Of a stretch of 64,000 nt of DNA, positions 9,401 to 16,708 are shown piece by piece. The stretch comes from Actinomycetota bacterium (GTDB lineage: Bacteria; Actinomycetota; Actinomycetes; Mycobacteriales; Mycobacteriaceae): the NCBI GenBank assembly GCA_018268465.1, contig JAFDWN010000010.1, positions 1-64,000 on the forward strand, given 5' to 3'. Positions within the stretch are counted from its first letter, which is position 1; each line of letters opens with the position of its first letter. The notes under the pieces were generated by a model that was given only the letters and a program-made list of their open reading frames with translations, did not search any database and was not told the origin of the DNA. The translations under genes were made by a program, and so were the position numbers.

Positions 9401-9741
9401 CGGCCGGCGATACCTGCATCGTCGAGCGCCTCCGACGCCACCTCCAGGGCCCACCGCTGCTGCGGATCCATGACCTCGGCTTCGCGCGGGGAGATACCGA
9501 AGAACTCGGCGTCGAAATCCCACGGGGACATCACGACGAATCCACCGTGGCGCGTGTAGGACCGCCCGGGGGCGTCGGGGTCGGGGTCGTAGAAGAGGTC
9601 GGTGTTCCACCGTTCCGCCGGCATTTCGACGATGCCGTCACCGCGCCTGAGCATGAAATCCCAGTAGTCGGCGGGCGAGTACACGCCGCCGGGAAATCGG
9701 CACCCCATACCCACGATGGCAACACCCGCGCCCAGGTCCAT
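3454..9741 (-). CDS. Single-module highly reducing type I polyketide synthase (KS-AT-DH-ER-KR-ACP)
   Basis: A 2095-residue protein. KS has DTACSSS (nucleophile Cys178), EAHGTGT and KAAIGHLEAAAG. AT has GHSVG (Ser620). DH has HAIDGMIVLP (His921) and the partner HPAVLDAVLQ (Asp1081). ER has VHGAAGGTG near residue 1547. KR has SGGFGAVG near 1745 and a Ser/Tyr pair ending YAAANAG near 1890. ACP has LGLDSLSAVDL (Ser2052). All reducing domains look intact, so a fully reduced chain is predicted. There is no thioesterase, reductase or loading domain. ATG 9741 was chosen because a GAGAGG ribosome site lies nine bases upstream and the KS starts at once. AT specificity is not clear: the motif is VPYHSP. 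Confidence 0.95.
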   Translation of the reverse strand: MDLGAGVAIVGMGCRFPGGVYSPADYWDFMLRRGDGIVEMPAERWNTDLFYDPDPDAPGRSYTRHGGFVVMSPWDFDAEFFGISPREAEVMDPQQRWALEVASEALDDAGIAGRVAGRDVGVYLGGFMSDAQIRRHMPSARRAINSHTSTGATLAMVSNRVSHALDLRGPSMTIDTACSSSLVAIHQATRAVSGGECDVAIAGGVNVMIHPEVFVTMCKGRFLARDGRCKPFEAAADGYGRGEGAGMIVLKKVGAALRDGDRIYAVIAGTGVNQDGRTPGITVPNGVAQRDLARAVCASAGLEPHDITYVEAHGTGTPVGDPIELTALGAAYGRVDGRSRPLPVGSVKAAIGHLEAAAGVAGVIKAALAVHHRIAPPQSRFVAPNPAIPFADLNIEVVAEATPIGDGGGRVVAAVNAFGYGGTNAHAILVEAPDVPATPAVAPAVALFPVSGASEQAVRDVAAAMRTTLASAPSVEGLCSAAWSRRAHHQFRTVLPCTDKAELARHLDDVVAGAAPITRVSVAAGAGPVFVLSGMGPQWWGMGRELLTAGGAFADKAHEVDAVFTGITGWSILDELSKPEQLSRIPHTAYAQPANFLVQVALVAELAAMGIEPAAVVGHSVGEVSAAYVGGALDLDDALMVSYHRGRLQAGIDGAGGLLAAEMSESQALKWISDVGEIDLAVAAINGPDSVTIAGPSGALERLHRILEADGVFARRLQVTVPYHSPLMDPILGDLAAALAGITPKIPVRKLYSTVTAAQVTAAEWDAGYWCANVRRPVRFRDTVELLIDDGRRVFLEVGPHPVLSGSIRAILAGRAEPGEAIVTLRRGEGERDNLVRAVGDLYRAGCLGDTAPGRPAVVPHVELPRYPWQHRMLWTEPARAVQERCGDPAEHPMLGGRSELDPMAWSTELAAARLPWLADHAIDGMIVLPAAAYLDAFLSAAAQTTRHASLSIESARFVAPLVVSDHAVPRVSITVEPATMRVSFASHDDSGVRTVHSTARIVDAPVDAPGYLPPTEFGEEPLGGDEFYALLNQRGLQYGPMFRRVTRAWVGGDGTDDIVVATIDTGLPGAGHIVHPAVLDAVLQCVAALPGLPAGPMVPVAAGTVRWFGPTAGPSATVTVRRRGDGVAADIQVTGRDGSALLELLDVRFGSFAPAPPPLTRLGALFYEMQWRELTAMSTPDMSRGERAVLTVGLGEPPSGFRLPTATLNVHAPQASPLRRWGRRRDAAEHSPMRPARLAEAVGGLGGADATVVVVAGTGDEVTLIADLAEVSRQLDAVSAAHPDVKVDAVVLTSGAFQVPGDTHQPHVLHAALTGARRALQNSQLWVRWRQIDLAPARRVDDWDPHLLNEIHDDDQVADEIAVRRGGLYVPFLHRGLAERLAPYSVAAPQRDPEESFIVVPPAARRLDDVTLQSAPRVAPGPGQIELRIDEVGLNYKDAMKLLGLLTPEHLRGTFFGASIGMEGVAVVVRTGGGTRFAPGDLVLVSVPGMFRRYLTLDAADGFVEKLTHEVAPGFAGSFVPLLTAYYGLECAARLVAGETILVHGAAGGTGLAAVQVARGLGARVIGSASTAERREFAVAAGAHHTVNSRSTRFVDDVLRLTDGRGADVIYTSLPGELLRQNLRAAAEFGRIVDIGKADIFANGAIELGPFNRDLQYFAIDMDRMFALRRGFADGVVHEVVERLDSGRFIPLPATTYPADRLAEALAIVAQGAQRGRVVVALGGSPSVRPGPPRFSVRSDVTYLISGGFGAVGLTIGDWLVDQGARHLIVVSRGGARSRRAAQRLAAWRAAGAQVRSEAVDVGDAAAVTDLVHRAGAEMPPLSGVFHAAGVAEDTAVEAITPETVRRMIDPKLRGAWNLHNATEAAGIDLQAFVMFSSVSAVVGIALQITYAAANAGLNAIAELRHARGKPALAVCLGALGGGGMLTASDAVRRYMDTTGHRLIELSELPGLLDAVAGLADQVPNPVVAALDWQTLLSAHPGSRNSTRFGEFASPGGDGAPGFRAELLALPAEQRLEVLTLVLAEHVGAVLGIPADSLDAHTPLPELGLDSLSAVDLASRVATTLDIRLSAVDFGRLPGLAAIAKQALGGMTAL

Positions 9742-9982
9742 GCCCAGGATCCTCTCTGCACACCAGCGGTTCAGCCTCGCGACGCCGCGACGCGAGATGT
9801 CGCCGGCGACCGATTCTGCACACGTTGCAGGCTCAAGAAGCGTCCTCAGACTACGGTCACTTCGTCCTCTTGCCCCGACGAACGGCAAACTCGTCGGCGA
9901 TTGCCGCCGGATGCCGACCCGACCTCGCCACGATCGCGCCCGCGGCCGGAAATCGAGGGTGGCGGTACGCACCGGACACCCG
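9742..9982. other. Divergent intergenic region between the PKS operon and the SLC13 transporter
   Basis: 241 bases with no credible gene. It must hold the promoter of the PKS operon and that of the transporter. No clear operator palindrome or -10/-35 pair stood out by eye. Confidence 0.4.
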
Positions 9983-11665
9983 ATGGGTTCAGAATCTCAA
10001 CCCATGGCATGGATCGCGGCGGTCATCGTCATCGCCACGCTGGCGGTGATGACCGCGGGAACGGTGCCGGCAGTGCTGGCGCTCATCTGCGCGCTGGTGG
10101 TGGCCGGGCTCGTCGGTATCGCCACCCCCGCCGAGTTGTTCGCCGGCTTGAGCAACGGCGGTGTCATCACCATCGCGGCAATGCTGGTCATCGCCAAGGG
10201 GGTGCTGCATACCGGCGTGGTCTCGCGGGTGATGTACCGCCTGCTGTCCGGCGTCACGACGTCCACCCAAGCGCTGCGCCGGCTCATCCCGCCGGTCGGG
10301 TTCGTCTCCGCGCTGATCAACACCACGCCGATCGTGGCCATGCTGATTCCGGCGGCCAAGGAACTCGAACAGCAATCGGGCGTCCCGGCGCGCGGCGTGC
10401 TGCTGCCCATCGCCCACGCCACCACGCTGGCGGGGTCCGCCACGCTCATCGGGACCAGCTCCAACCTGCTCATCGCGGGTATCGCCGCACCGTCGGGGGT
10501 CGAGGTCACGATGTTCTCGTTCGTGCCGATCGCCGTCCCCGTCGCCCTGGTGGGGTGGGCGGTGCTGCTCATCACCGCCTCGAGGATGCTGCGCGGCCGG
10601 GCCCCTTCGTCCGACCGCGATCTCTCGTGGCGCGCGGAGATCCCGATCGCCCCGCACGCCAACGCCGTCGGCCGGACCGCCCCCGAACTCGGCATCCGGG
10701 CGACACCGGACTTCGAGCTGGTGGAGATCCAGCGGTGGGGCGAAGCCGTCGACGCCGACTCCACCCTGGAGGACGGTGACCTGATGATCTACCGAGCTAC
10801 CGAGGCCGGCGTGCGGATGCTGTGGAACAGCCCTCGGTTCGGCCAGTCACCCCAGGACCTCTACCTGGTGTCCATCGCGACCCACGAGCAGGCGACGGTG
10901 CGCGAATTGGAGGAGGACGACGATATCCAGGTCGTCGCGGCGCAGACCACCGACCTGCTGCGCGACACCCCCGCCCGGCCCGGGGAGATGTGCCTGGTGA
11001 CGGCCCGGTCGGTGGATGTACTCACCGACCATCCGCTGGTCGGGCTGTGGCAGAAGGTGGCGGGCAAGGCCCCGCAGACCGGAAAGACCTGGATCGCGCT
11101 GGCCATCCTGGTGGCGGTGGTGGTGGCCGGTTCGTTCGGCCTGGCGCCGATCGAGCTGATCGCCGTCACCGGGGCCACGCTGATGGTGGTCACCGGGGTG
11201 CTGACGCCGCGCTCGGCGGTGCGCGCACTGAACTGGAACATCCTGGCCATCATCGCCGGCTCGGTGGGGCTGGGCACGATCGTCGTGCAGAGCGGTCTGG
11301 GCGACCACATCTCCGATGCCATCCTCACGCTGTCCGGTGGCAGCACGGCGCTCGTGGTGCTGGTGATCGCGCTGGGCACCGCGTTGCTGACCAATGTCGT
11401 GACGAATTCCGCCGCGGCCGCCATCCTCACGCCGGTAGCGCTGACCGTCGCCGCGGGCACCGGTCTGGACCCCGTCCTGCTGCTGACACTGATCGGTACG
11501 TGTATCTCGTTCACGTTCCTCAACCCGTTCAGCCACCAGTCCAACCTGATGGTGATGAAACCGGGCGGGTATTCGTCGGCCACGTTCCTGCGCTTCGGTA
11601 TCCCGCTGACCCTGGTGTGCCTGGGGACCGCATTCTGTGTCGGCTGGGCGCTGCTGTCGCTGTAG
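9983..11665 (+). CDS. SLC13/DASS-type anion transporter with cytoplasmic RCK_C (TrkA-C) region
   Basis: A 560-residue integral membrane protein. Two hydrophobic halves carry the SLC13-like repeats INTTPIVAMLIP and TLIGTSSNLL, then LLTNVVTNSAAAAILTPVAL and the final CISFTFLNPFSHQSNL. About 170 soluble residues between the halves (around 215-345) include two RCK_C-like stretches. Such proteins move sulfate, dicarboxylates or similar anions, but the substrate cannot be read here. ATG 9983 and ATG 10004 are both in frame and neither has a strong ribosome site. It is divergent from the PKS operon, and any functional link is unproven. Confidence 0.85.
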   Translation: MGSESQPMAWIAAVIVIATLAVMTAGTVPAVLALICALVVAGLVGIATPAELFAGLSNGGVITIAAMLVIAKGVLHTGVVSRVMYRLLSGVTTSTQALRRLIPPVGFVSALINTTPIVAMLIPAAKELEQQSGVPARGVLLPIAHATTLAGSATLIGTSSNLLIAGIAAPSGVEVTMFSFVPIAVPVALVGWAVLLITASRMLRGRAPSSDRDLSWRAEIPIAPHANAVGRTAPELGIRATPDFELVEIQRWGEAVDADSTLEDGDLMIYRATEAGVRMLWNSPRFGQSPQDLYLVSIATHEQATVRELEEDDDIQVVAAQTTDLLRDTPARPGEMCLVTARSVDVLTDHPLVGLWQKVAGKAPQTGKTWIALAILVAVVVAGSFGLAPIELIAVTGATLMVVTGVLTPRSAVRALNWNILAIIAGSVGLGTIVVQSGLGDHISDAILTLSGGSTALVVLVIALGTALLTNVVTNSAAAAILTPVALTVAAGTGLDPVLLLTLIGTCISFTFLNPFSHQSNLMVMKPGGYSSATFLRFGIPLTLVCLGTAFCVGWALLSL

Positions 11666-11669
11666 GCGG

Positions 11670-11701
11670 TGACGCGCCGACTGGCCCCGATGGGCGCGTC
11701 A
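11670..11701. terminator. Hairpin between convergent transporter and mnoR genes
   Basis: TGACGCGCC (11670-11678) pairs with GGCGCGTCA (11693-11701) across a 14-base loop, between the transporter stop and the response-regulator stop, which it partly covers. There is no strong T-run on either strand. Confidence 0.4.
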
Positions 11702-12361
11702 GATCAGGCCGCGTTTGCTGGCCGCGTACACCGCCTCGGCCCGTCGGCTGACCTCGAGTTTGCGCATGATGTTGCTGACGTGGAACTTGGCGGTGGTGGC
11801 CGAGATGTAGAGCTTCTCGCCGATCTTGTTGTTGGACAAGCCCGCCGCGAGCAACCTCAGCACCTCGATCTCGCGGTCGGTGAGCTGCTGGCGCGGTTCG
11901 GTACGGCCCGACAGCGTCCGGACCACCGCGGCCGCGCTGCGGGAGTCGAACGCGCTCTCCCCCGTCGACACCGCCCTGATCGCCCGCACCAGTTCGGTGG
12001 TGTCGACGTCCTTGACCACGTAGCCGCGGGCACCCGCGTGCACCGCTCGCACGACGATCTCATCGTCGAGGAACGTGGTGAGGACCAGCAACCCGAGTGC
12101 CGGATGACCGGCCGACAGCTTGGCGCACAGGGACAGACCTTCGAACTCCGAGCCCGCCGACAGTTTGAGGTCGAGCACCACCACGTCGGGACCGGTCGCC
12201 GCCACCACCGCTTCGGCCTCGGCTTCGGAGGATGCCTCGCCGACGACCACCAGATCCTGTTCCCGCTCGAGCACCGAACGCAGTCCCTGCCGCAGGATCG
12301 CGTGGTCGTCGACGAGCACCAGCCGGATCGACCGGGCCGGCCGGGACAGCGACGAATTCAT
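11699..12361 (-). CDS. mnoR: NarL/FixJ-family response regulator, MnoR-like
   Basis: A 220-residue protein. The N-terminal receiver has VLVDDHAILRQGL with the acidic pair, phospho-acceptor Asp in VVVLDLK (about residue 61), a conserved Thr in LVLTTF and the lysine in YVVKDVD. The C-terminal LuxR-type helix-turn-helix has LTDREIEVLRLLAAGLSNNK and ISATTAKFHVSNIMRKL. Its ATG overlaps the kinase stop as ATGA. In M. smegmatis the MnoS/MnoR pair controls the methanol dehydrogenase locus, and the same gene set is present here, which supports the name. Confidence 0.85.
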   Translation of the reverse strand: MNSSLSRPARSIRLVLVDDHAILRQGLRSVLEREQDLVVVGEASSEAEAEAVVAATGPDVVVLDLKLSAGSEFEGLSLCAKLSAGHPALGLLVLTTFLDDEIVVRAVHAGARGYVVKDVDTTELVRAIRAVSTGESAFDSRSAAAVVRTLSGRTEPRQQLTDREIEVLRLLAAGLSNNKIGEKLYISATTAKFHVSNIMRKLEVSRRAEAVYAASKRGLI

Positions 12362-13770
12362 GTCGACACACCTTCCGCAGACTCCGCGGACCCGCGGGGT
12401 ATCCGAGTGACCACCCGCACACCACCGATCCGCGACGGCAGCACCTCGAAGGTGCCCCCCATCTCCCGGGCGCGGGCGAGCATGTTGGCCAGACCGCGGT
12501 GATGACCGTCCATATCGGCGGCCTCGGCCAGCCGCAACATCATCCGCAGCTTCGCGGGTTCGCCGGTGCCGTCGTCGGAGATGGACAACGTCACCGCCGC
12601 GGGACGATAGGTCAGCCGCACGATCGCGCGGGAGGCGTTGCCGTGCACCGCGGTGTTGAACAACGCCTCACCGGCGATGCGCAGCAGCGCGTGCTCGACG
12701 TTGCCGGGCAGTTCGGCCGCGGCACCCTCCACCCGTAACGTGACCCGCAGGTCCTCGGGCATATGCACCGTGGCCAACTGCTCGAGCATCTCGGGCAGGC
12801 TGGACCGCTGCGCGTCGCCGGGGTGGTTGAGCGCGTAGATCGCCGAACGCAGCTGCTCCACCGCGGATCGGGTGAGGTTCTTGGCGGTATCCAGACGATC
12901 GACGAGTTCTGTTGCCGCCGAGAGTGATTCGACCTCACTACGGCACACCTCGATCTGCATGCCCGCCGACAGCACGGTCTGGGCGACGCTGTCGTGCAGC
13001 TCGCGGGCGATGCGGTGCCGTTCGGAGTCGAGCACCTGATGACGTTGCGCGGCGCCGAGTTCGCGCTGCGTGGCGATCAACTCGGTATTGCGGGCGGCGA
13101 GGTCGGCCGCGTGGCGGCTGGCCTCGGCATAGGCGTCCTCCGCGCGGGTCAGCGAGGCCTGGGACTTCTGGAACAGCGCGCAGTTCTGCAGGGCGACAGC
13201 CGTCTGGCTCGCCAGGATGCGCATCACCGCCTCGTCGGTGCCGTCGAGCGTGCGGACGCTGGGCGTCCATGCGGCGAACGCACCGATGACGCCGCCGTCC
13301 AGTTCGATCGGCACGTGTGCGTGATGGCTTTCGATCAGCGGGAGCCGGAACTGGGCGAGCTGACCCCGCAGGATGTCGTTGAGCCGGTTGAGAACGACGT
13401 CGGGCAGATACGGCCCGGGGTCGCGGGCGTCGGAGAGCCCCTCGAACGCGTATGCGACACCGTCGGCGTCGAGGATCAGGTGGCGGGGCCGCGCCTCGGG
13501 GAGCGCCCCGTCGGCCAGGGCGAGCAGCACCCACTCCGCCCCCAGATGGATCCGGGCGGCGTCCGCGACCGCCCGGACCAGGGGTGCGGGGCCGTGCACC
13601 GTCTGCACCAGCGCCCGCGAGATGGCGTCGAGGGCGGCCACCACCCGATTCAGGCGCTGCGCGGTGACGCGGAACTCGGGGTAGAACGAACTCTTCCCCG
13701 ACCGCACACCGGTGAGTCGGTCGAGATCGGGGGCGTTCGCTCGGGGACGGTGCGTCGGGAAGGTCGTCAC
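12358..13770 (-). CDS. mnoS: Cytoplasmic GAF-domain sensor histidine kinase, MnoS-like
   Basis: A 470-residue protein with no membrane segment or signal peptide. A GAF-like sensor spans about residues 35-210. A coiled-coil linker follows, then a HisKA_3 dimerisation box with ERHRIARELHDSVAQ (His is the phosphorylation site) and an HATPase with GLANMLARAREMGG. It pairs with the adjacent response regulator. The GTG at 13770 overlaps the alcohol dehydrogenase stop as GTGA. Longer in-frame starts would lie inside that gene. The lack of membrane segments suggests it senses an internal metabolite, which is inference. Confidence 0.85.
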   Translation of the reverse strand: MTTFPTHRPRANAPDLDRLTGVRSGKSSFYPEFRVTAQRLNRVVAALDAISRALVQTVHGPAPLVRAVADAARIHLGAEWVLLALADGALPEARPRHLILDADGVAYAFEGLSDARDPGPYLPDVVLNRLNDILRGQLAQFRLPLIESHHAHVPIELDGGVIGAFAAWTPSVRTLDGTDEAVMRILASQTAVALQNCALFQKSQASLTRAEDAYAEASRHAADLAARNTELIATQRELGAAQRHQVLDSERHRIARELHDSVAQTVLSAGMQIEVCRSEVESLSAATELVDRLDTAKNLTRSAVEQLRSAIYALNHPGDAQRSSLPEMLEQLATVHMPEDLRVTLRVEGAAAELPGNVEHALLRIAGEALFNTAVHGNASRAIVRLTYRPAAVTLSISDDGTGEPAKLRMMLRLAEAADMDGHHRGLANMLARAREMGGTFEVLPSRIGGVRVVTRIPRGSAESAEGVST

Positions 13771-15008
13771 ATCGCCGCCCGGAACAGCGCCTGCATCTGC
13801 GCCTCGTCGGCGGTGCGCGGGTTGGTGGTCATACACGCATCCCGCAGCGCCGTGGACGCCAGCCGCGGCACATCCTCGTCGCGCACCCCCAGTTGCGCCA
13901 GCCCGCGGGGCACCCCGACGTCGGCGGACAGCTGCTGGATGCGGTCGGCGAGCGCGAGCGCCGCCTCGCCGGGCGGGCAGCCCGCACCGGCCAGGCCGAG
14001 ACTGGCCGCGATGATGGCGTACGGCTTCGGACCCTCTTCGGCGTTGAACCGGATCACGTGCGGCAGCAGCACACCGTTGATGACCCCGTGCGGCAGGTCC
14101 AGCAAACCACCCACCTGGTGGCTCATCGCGTGCGCGGCGCCGAGGATGGCGTTGGTGAACGCCAGCCCCGCCTCGAGTGCCGCCTGGGCCATCATGGTGC
14201 GTGCCCGCATATCCTCGGGGCGCTGCATCGTGTGCACGAGATGATCGGTGACCAGCCGCACCGCCCGCAGCGCGTGGTGGTCGGTGAGCTGGTTGTGGCC
14301 CAGCGAGACGAACGCCTCGATACCGTGCGTGAGCGCATCCAAACCCGTTGCCGCGTTGAGCCATTCGGGCATCGTGGTGAGCAGCCGCGGATCGATGACG
14401 GTGATGTCGGGCACCAGCGCGCGGCCCAGGATGGTGACCTTGGTGTTGCGGGTGGTGTCGGTGACGATGCAGAACTGCGACACGTCGGCCCCGGTTCCCG
14501 ACGTCGACGGGACCACCACCAGCGGGGGGATCGGCATCGTCGCCTTGTCGACGCCCTCGTAGTCGAGGATGTCGCCGCCGTTGGCGGCGAGGATGGCGAT
14601 ACCTTTGGCCGCGTCGATGACCGATCCGCCGCCGACGGCCACCAGCACGTCGCACCCCTGCGCGGCGTACCATTCGTAGCCCGCGGCGATCTCATGGTCC
14701 TTGGGGTTGGGCGTCAGTGCGCTCCACACCTTGGCGTCGACGCACTGGTCCTTGAGGTGGCGGGTCATCTCGTCGGCCCAACCGGCCTCGATCAGGCCGG
14801 GATCGGTGACGAGCAGGGGGCGCAGCGCGCCCAGCCGTGCGGCGGCGTAGGCGGCTTCGATCATCGAGTCGATACCGAACACGATCTCGGGGGCGTGGAA
14901 TTTCAGCACCCGACCGGCCTGCACGGCGGGGTCGGCGCGTTCGTACTCGGGCACCAGCAGCGGCGTCATCGCCGCGTGGCGCGATCTGACCGTGTCCAGC
15001 TCTGCCAC
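13767..15008 (-). CDS. Iron-containing (group III) alcohol dehydrogenase
   Basis: A 413-residue protein with the family's NAD-binding VAVGGGSVIDAAKG, the VPSTSGTGADVS motif and metal-ligand histidines in GAAHAMSHQVGG and DLPHGVINGVLLPH. It is distinct from the Mno enzyme at 17915. The equivalent M. smegmatis locus also has a second iron-type dehydrogenase between mno and the two-component genes, linked to methanol/diol oxidation. Start is GTG 15008 with GAGGCGGGG upstream; an in-frame ATG 13 codons later (MTPLLV) is a possible alternative. The stop overlaps mnoS. Confidence 0.88.
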   Translation of the reverse strand: MAELDTVRSRHAAMTPLLVPEYERADPAVQAGRVLKFHAPEIVFGIDSMIEAAYAAARLGALRPLLVTDPGLIEAGWADEMTRHLKDQCVDAKVWSALTPNPKDHEIAAGYEWYAAQGCDVLVAVGGGSVIDAAKGIAILAANGGDILDYEGVDKATMPIPPLVVVPSTSGTGADVSQFCIVTDTTRNTKVTILGRALVPDITVIDPRLLTTMPEWLNAATGLDALTHGIEAFVSLGHNQLTDHHALRAVRLVTDHLVHTMQRPEDMRARTMMAQAALEAGLAFTNAILGAAHAMSHQVGGLLDLPHGVINGVLLPHVIRFNAEEGPKPYAIIAASLGLAGAGCPPGEAALALADRIQQLSADVGVPRGLAQLGVRDEDVPRLASTALRDACMTTNPRTADEAQMQALFRAAM

Positions 15009-15102
15009 TACCCCGCCTCGACTCCCGACTGTGACCCGGACAACATCTCGACAACAAGCCTACGGGCTCGGCAGTGCCGTTCCAACATGACGACGGGCAG
15101 CC

Positions 15103-15130
15103 CCCTACCTACCCGATCGGGCAGGTAGGG
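15103..15130. promoter_or_regulatory. 28-bp near-perfect palindrome upstream of the alcohol dehydrogenase
   Basis: Outer arms CCCTACCT (15103-15110) and AGGTAGGG (15123-15130) flank the perfect inner palindrome CCCGATCGGG (15112-15121). One A/C mismatch separates the two on each side. It lies 24 bases after the VWA stop and 95 bases before the dehydrogenase start. No T-run follows it on the minus strand, so an operator is as likely as a terminator. Confidence 0.5.
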
Positions 15131-15154
15131 CTCGCCGTACCGGCCGGCCGCGGA

Positions 15155-16687
15155 TCAGCGGCCGACGGCTTCGGCGGCGAAATCATGGGCGGCGCGCTCC
15201 AGCCCGCTGAGGTCGCGGACCACCCGCACGCGGTCGCAGTACTCGGCGTAGGCGGGCAGATCGCAGCTTCCCAGACCCCACGAATAGCGCGGTTCGGGTG
15301 TCAGCCAGATCGTCTCGCGGGCCCGCCGGGTGACCTCCTCGAACGCGGCGAGGTTGGGATCGTTGCCGTTGTTGCGTCCGTCGCCGAGCACGAGCACCGT
15401 GGTGCGTCTGCTCACCGCCGACACGTGTTCGGCGATGAACTCCCCGAACACGGCGCCGTAGTCGGAGTTGGCGGCCGTGTCGATGACGTCGCCGCCGAAG
15501 ATCATGGCCAGCGCCCGTTCGGAGGGGTGGTCGCGGAACAGTTCGGTGGTCTCGGCGATGTCGGCGACGAACGCGAACGAGCGCACCTGGGTGAACATGT
15601 CCTGCAGCCCGTGCACGAGGTTGAGGGTGAACCGCGACGTCGCGCGCACCGAGAGGCTGACGTCGGCGAGGACGACGAGTCGGGGCCGGTCCTCGGCGCG
15701 CTGCACCGTCACCGGCACGAACGGCACACCGTCGGTGCGCATGTTGCGGCGCATCGTCTGCCCGGAGTCGACCCGCCCGGCCGCGGCGATCCGGCGCGGG
15801 TGGGTCAGCGCGCCGTGCAGCGTGCGCGCCAGCCGTCGCAGTGAGTCCTCCAGGTCGGCGCGTTCGGATTCGCGCAGCCGGTCCGACCCGGACAGCGCCG
15901 CTTCCCGTTTCTCACGCTCCTCGACGACCTTGCTCTCCAGGGCCATCAACGCCTCCAGGTGACGTTTGAGGGCGGCCGGCAGGTTCTCCAGCACACCGGC
16001 CAGGCGCTTGCGCAGCGCCGCCGCGTCGCCGTCGTCACCGGTACCGTCGTCCAGTTCGTCGGCCAGCCAGCCCAACAGCACATCCTGCTCGGCCAGGGAC
16101 AGCTGCGCGTCGATCTTGGTTCCCGATGCGGTGGACAGTTTGCCCGCGGACCCGGCGCCGTGCAGCCGGGTGGTCTCCAGCTGCACCCGGTAGCTGTCCT
16201 CGCGGGGATCGCCGGATTCCTTGGAGAACACGATCTCATCGGTCAGGGCCGCCAGGTCGATGCGGTTGGCTTCCTGGTGCAGGTTGTACTGCTGGGCCAG
16301 ATCCTCCTGTTTGAAGTAGTCCCGGATGCTGGCCGGTTTGCCGTGTTCGTGCCCTTCCTGCGGGGTTTCGCTGGGCTCCTCGGACAATGTGAACGAGTCG
16401 AGTTCGCCGGTATCGACGAGGTCGTCGTGGGCGTGGCTGTGCCCGTGCCCCGTGCCGTCGTCGCCGACACGCACCAGCGAGAAGAACGCGTCGAAAATCC
16501 CGTCGAAAATCGGTTCGTCGCGATGGTCTTTCACCAGCGCGACGCGCAACGCGGTGCGCAGGGTGTCCTTGTCGGACAGCACGCCCGGCTGGCCCGCACA
16601 CCGCATGGCGTCCAGCGCCTCGGGGATCGAAACCCGCAGACCCCCGAGGCGAAGCAGCCGGACGAACCGGTGCAGGGTGGCTTCCAC
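15155..16687 (-). CDS. CoxE-like von Willebrand A domain protein
   Basis: A 510-residue protein. The C-terminal VWA domain (about residues 320-500) has the MIDAS start LADVSLSV (D-x-S-x-S) and a later TVLVLGDGRNN. The N-terminal part resembles CoxE/DUF-type partners of MoxR ATPases. Near residue 80 there is a histidine cluster, HGHSHAHDD. MoxR-VWA pairs act as chaperones that assemble or activate metalloenzymes. It lies 21 bases after the moxR stop in the mno operon, so the two dehydrogenases are the obvious clients. That client assignment is inference. Confidence 0.88.
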   Translation of the reverse strand: MEATLHRFVRLLRLGGLRVSIPEALDAMRCAGQPGVLSDKDTLRTALRVALVKDHRDEPIFDGIFDAFFSLVRVGDDGTGHGHSHAHDDLVDTGELDSFTLSEEPSETPQEGHEHGKPASIRDYFKQEDLAQQYNLHQEANRIDLAALTDEIVFSKESGDPREDSYRVQLETTRLHGAGSAGKLSTASGTKIDAQLSLAEQDVLLGWLADELDDGTGDDGDAAALRKRLAGVLENLPAALKRHLEALMALESKVVEEREKREAALSGSDRLRESERADLEDSLRRLARTLHGALTHPRRIAAAGRVDSGQTMRRNMRTDGVPFVPVTVQRAEDRPRLVVLADVSLSVRATSRFTLNLVHGLQDMFTQVRSFAFVADIAETTELFRDHPSERALAMIFGGDVIDTAANSDYGAVFGEFIAEHVSAVSRRTTVLVLGDGRNNGNDPNLAAFEEVTRRARETIWLTPEPRYSWGLGSCDLPAYAEYCDRVRVVRDLSGLERAAHDFAAEAVGR

Positions 16688-16708
16688 TGGTGGCTCCCCC
16701 TGGCGGCG

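Noticed and set aside
3616-10779. Very long open frames on the plus strand opposite the PKS gene (about 1000 codons each)
   Set aside because: They follow from high GC and codon bias on the coding strand. They have Arg/Gly/His-rich composition, no domains and no ribosome sites.
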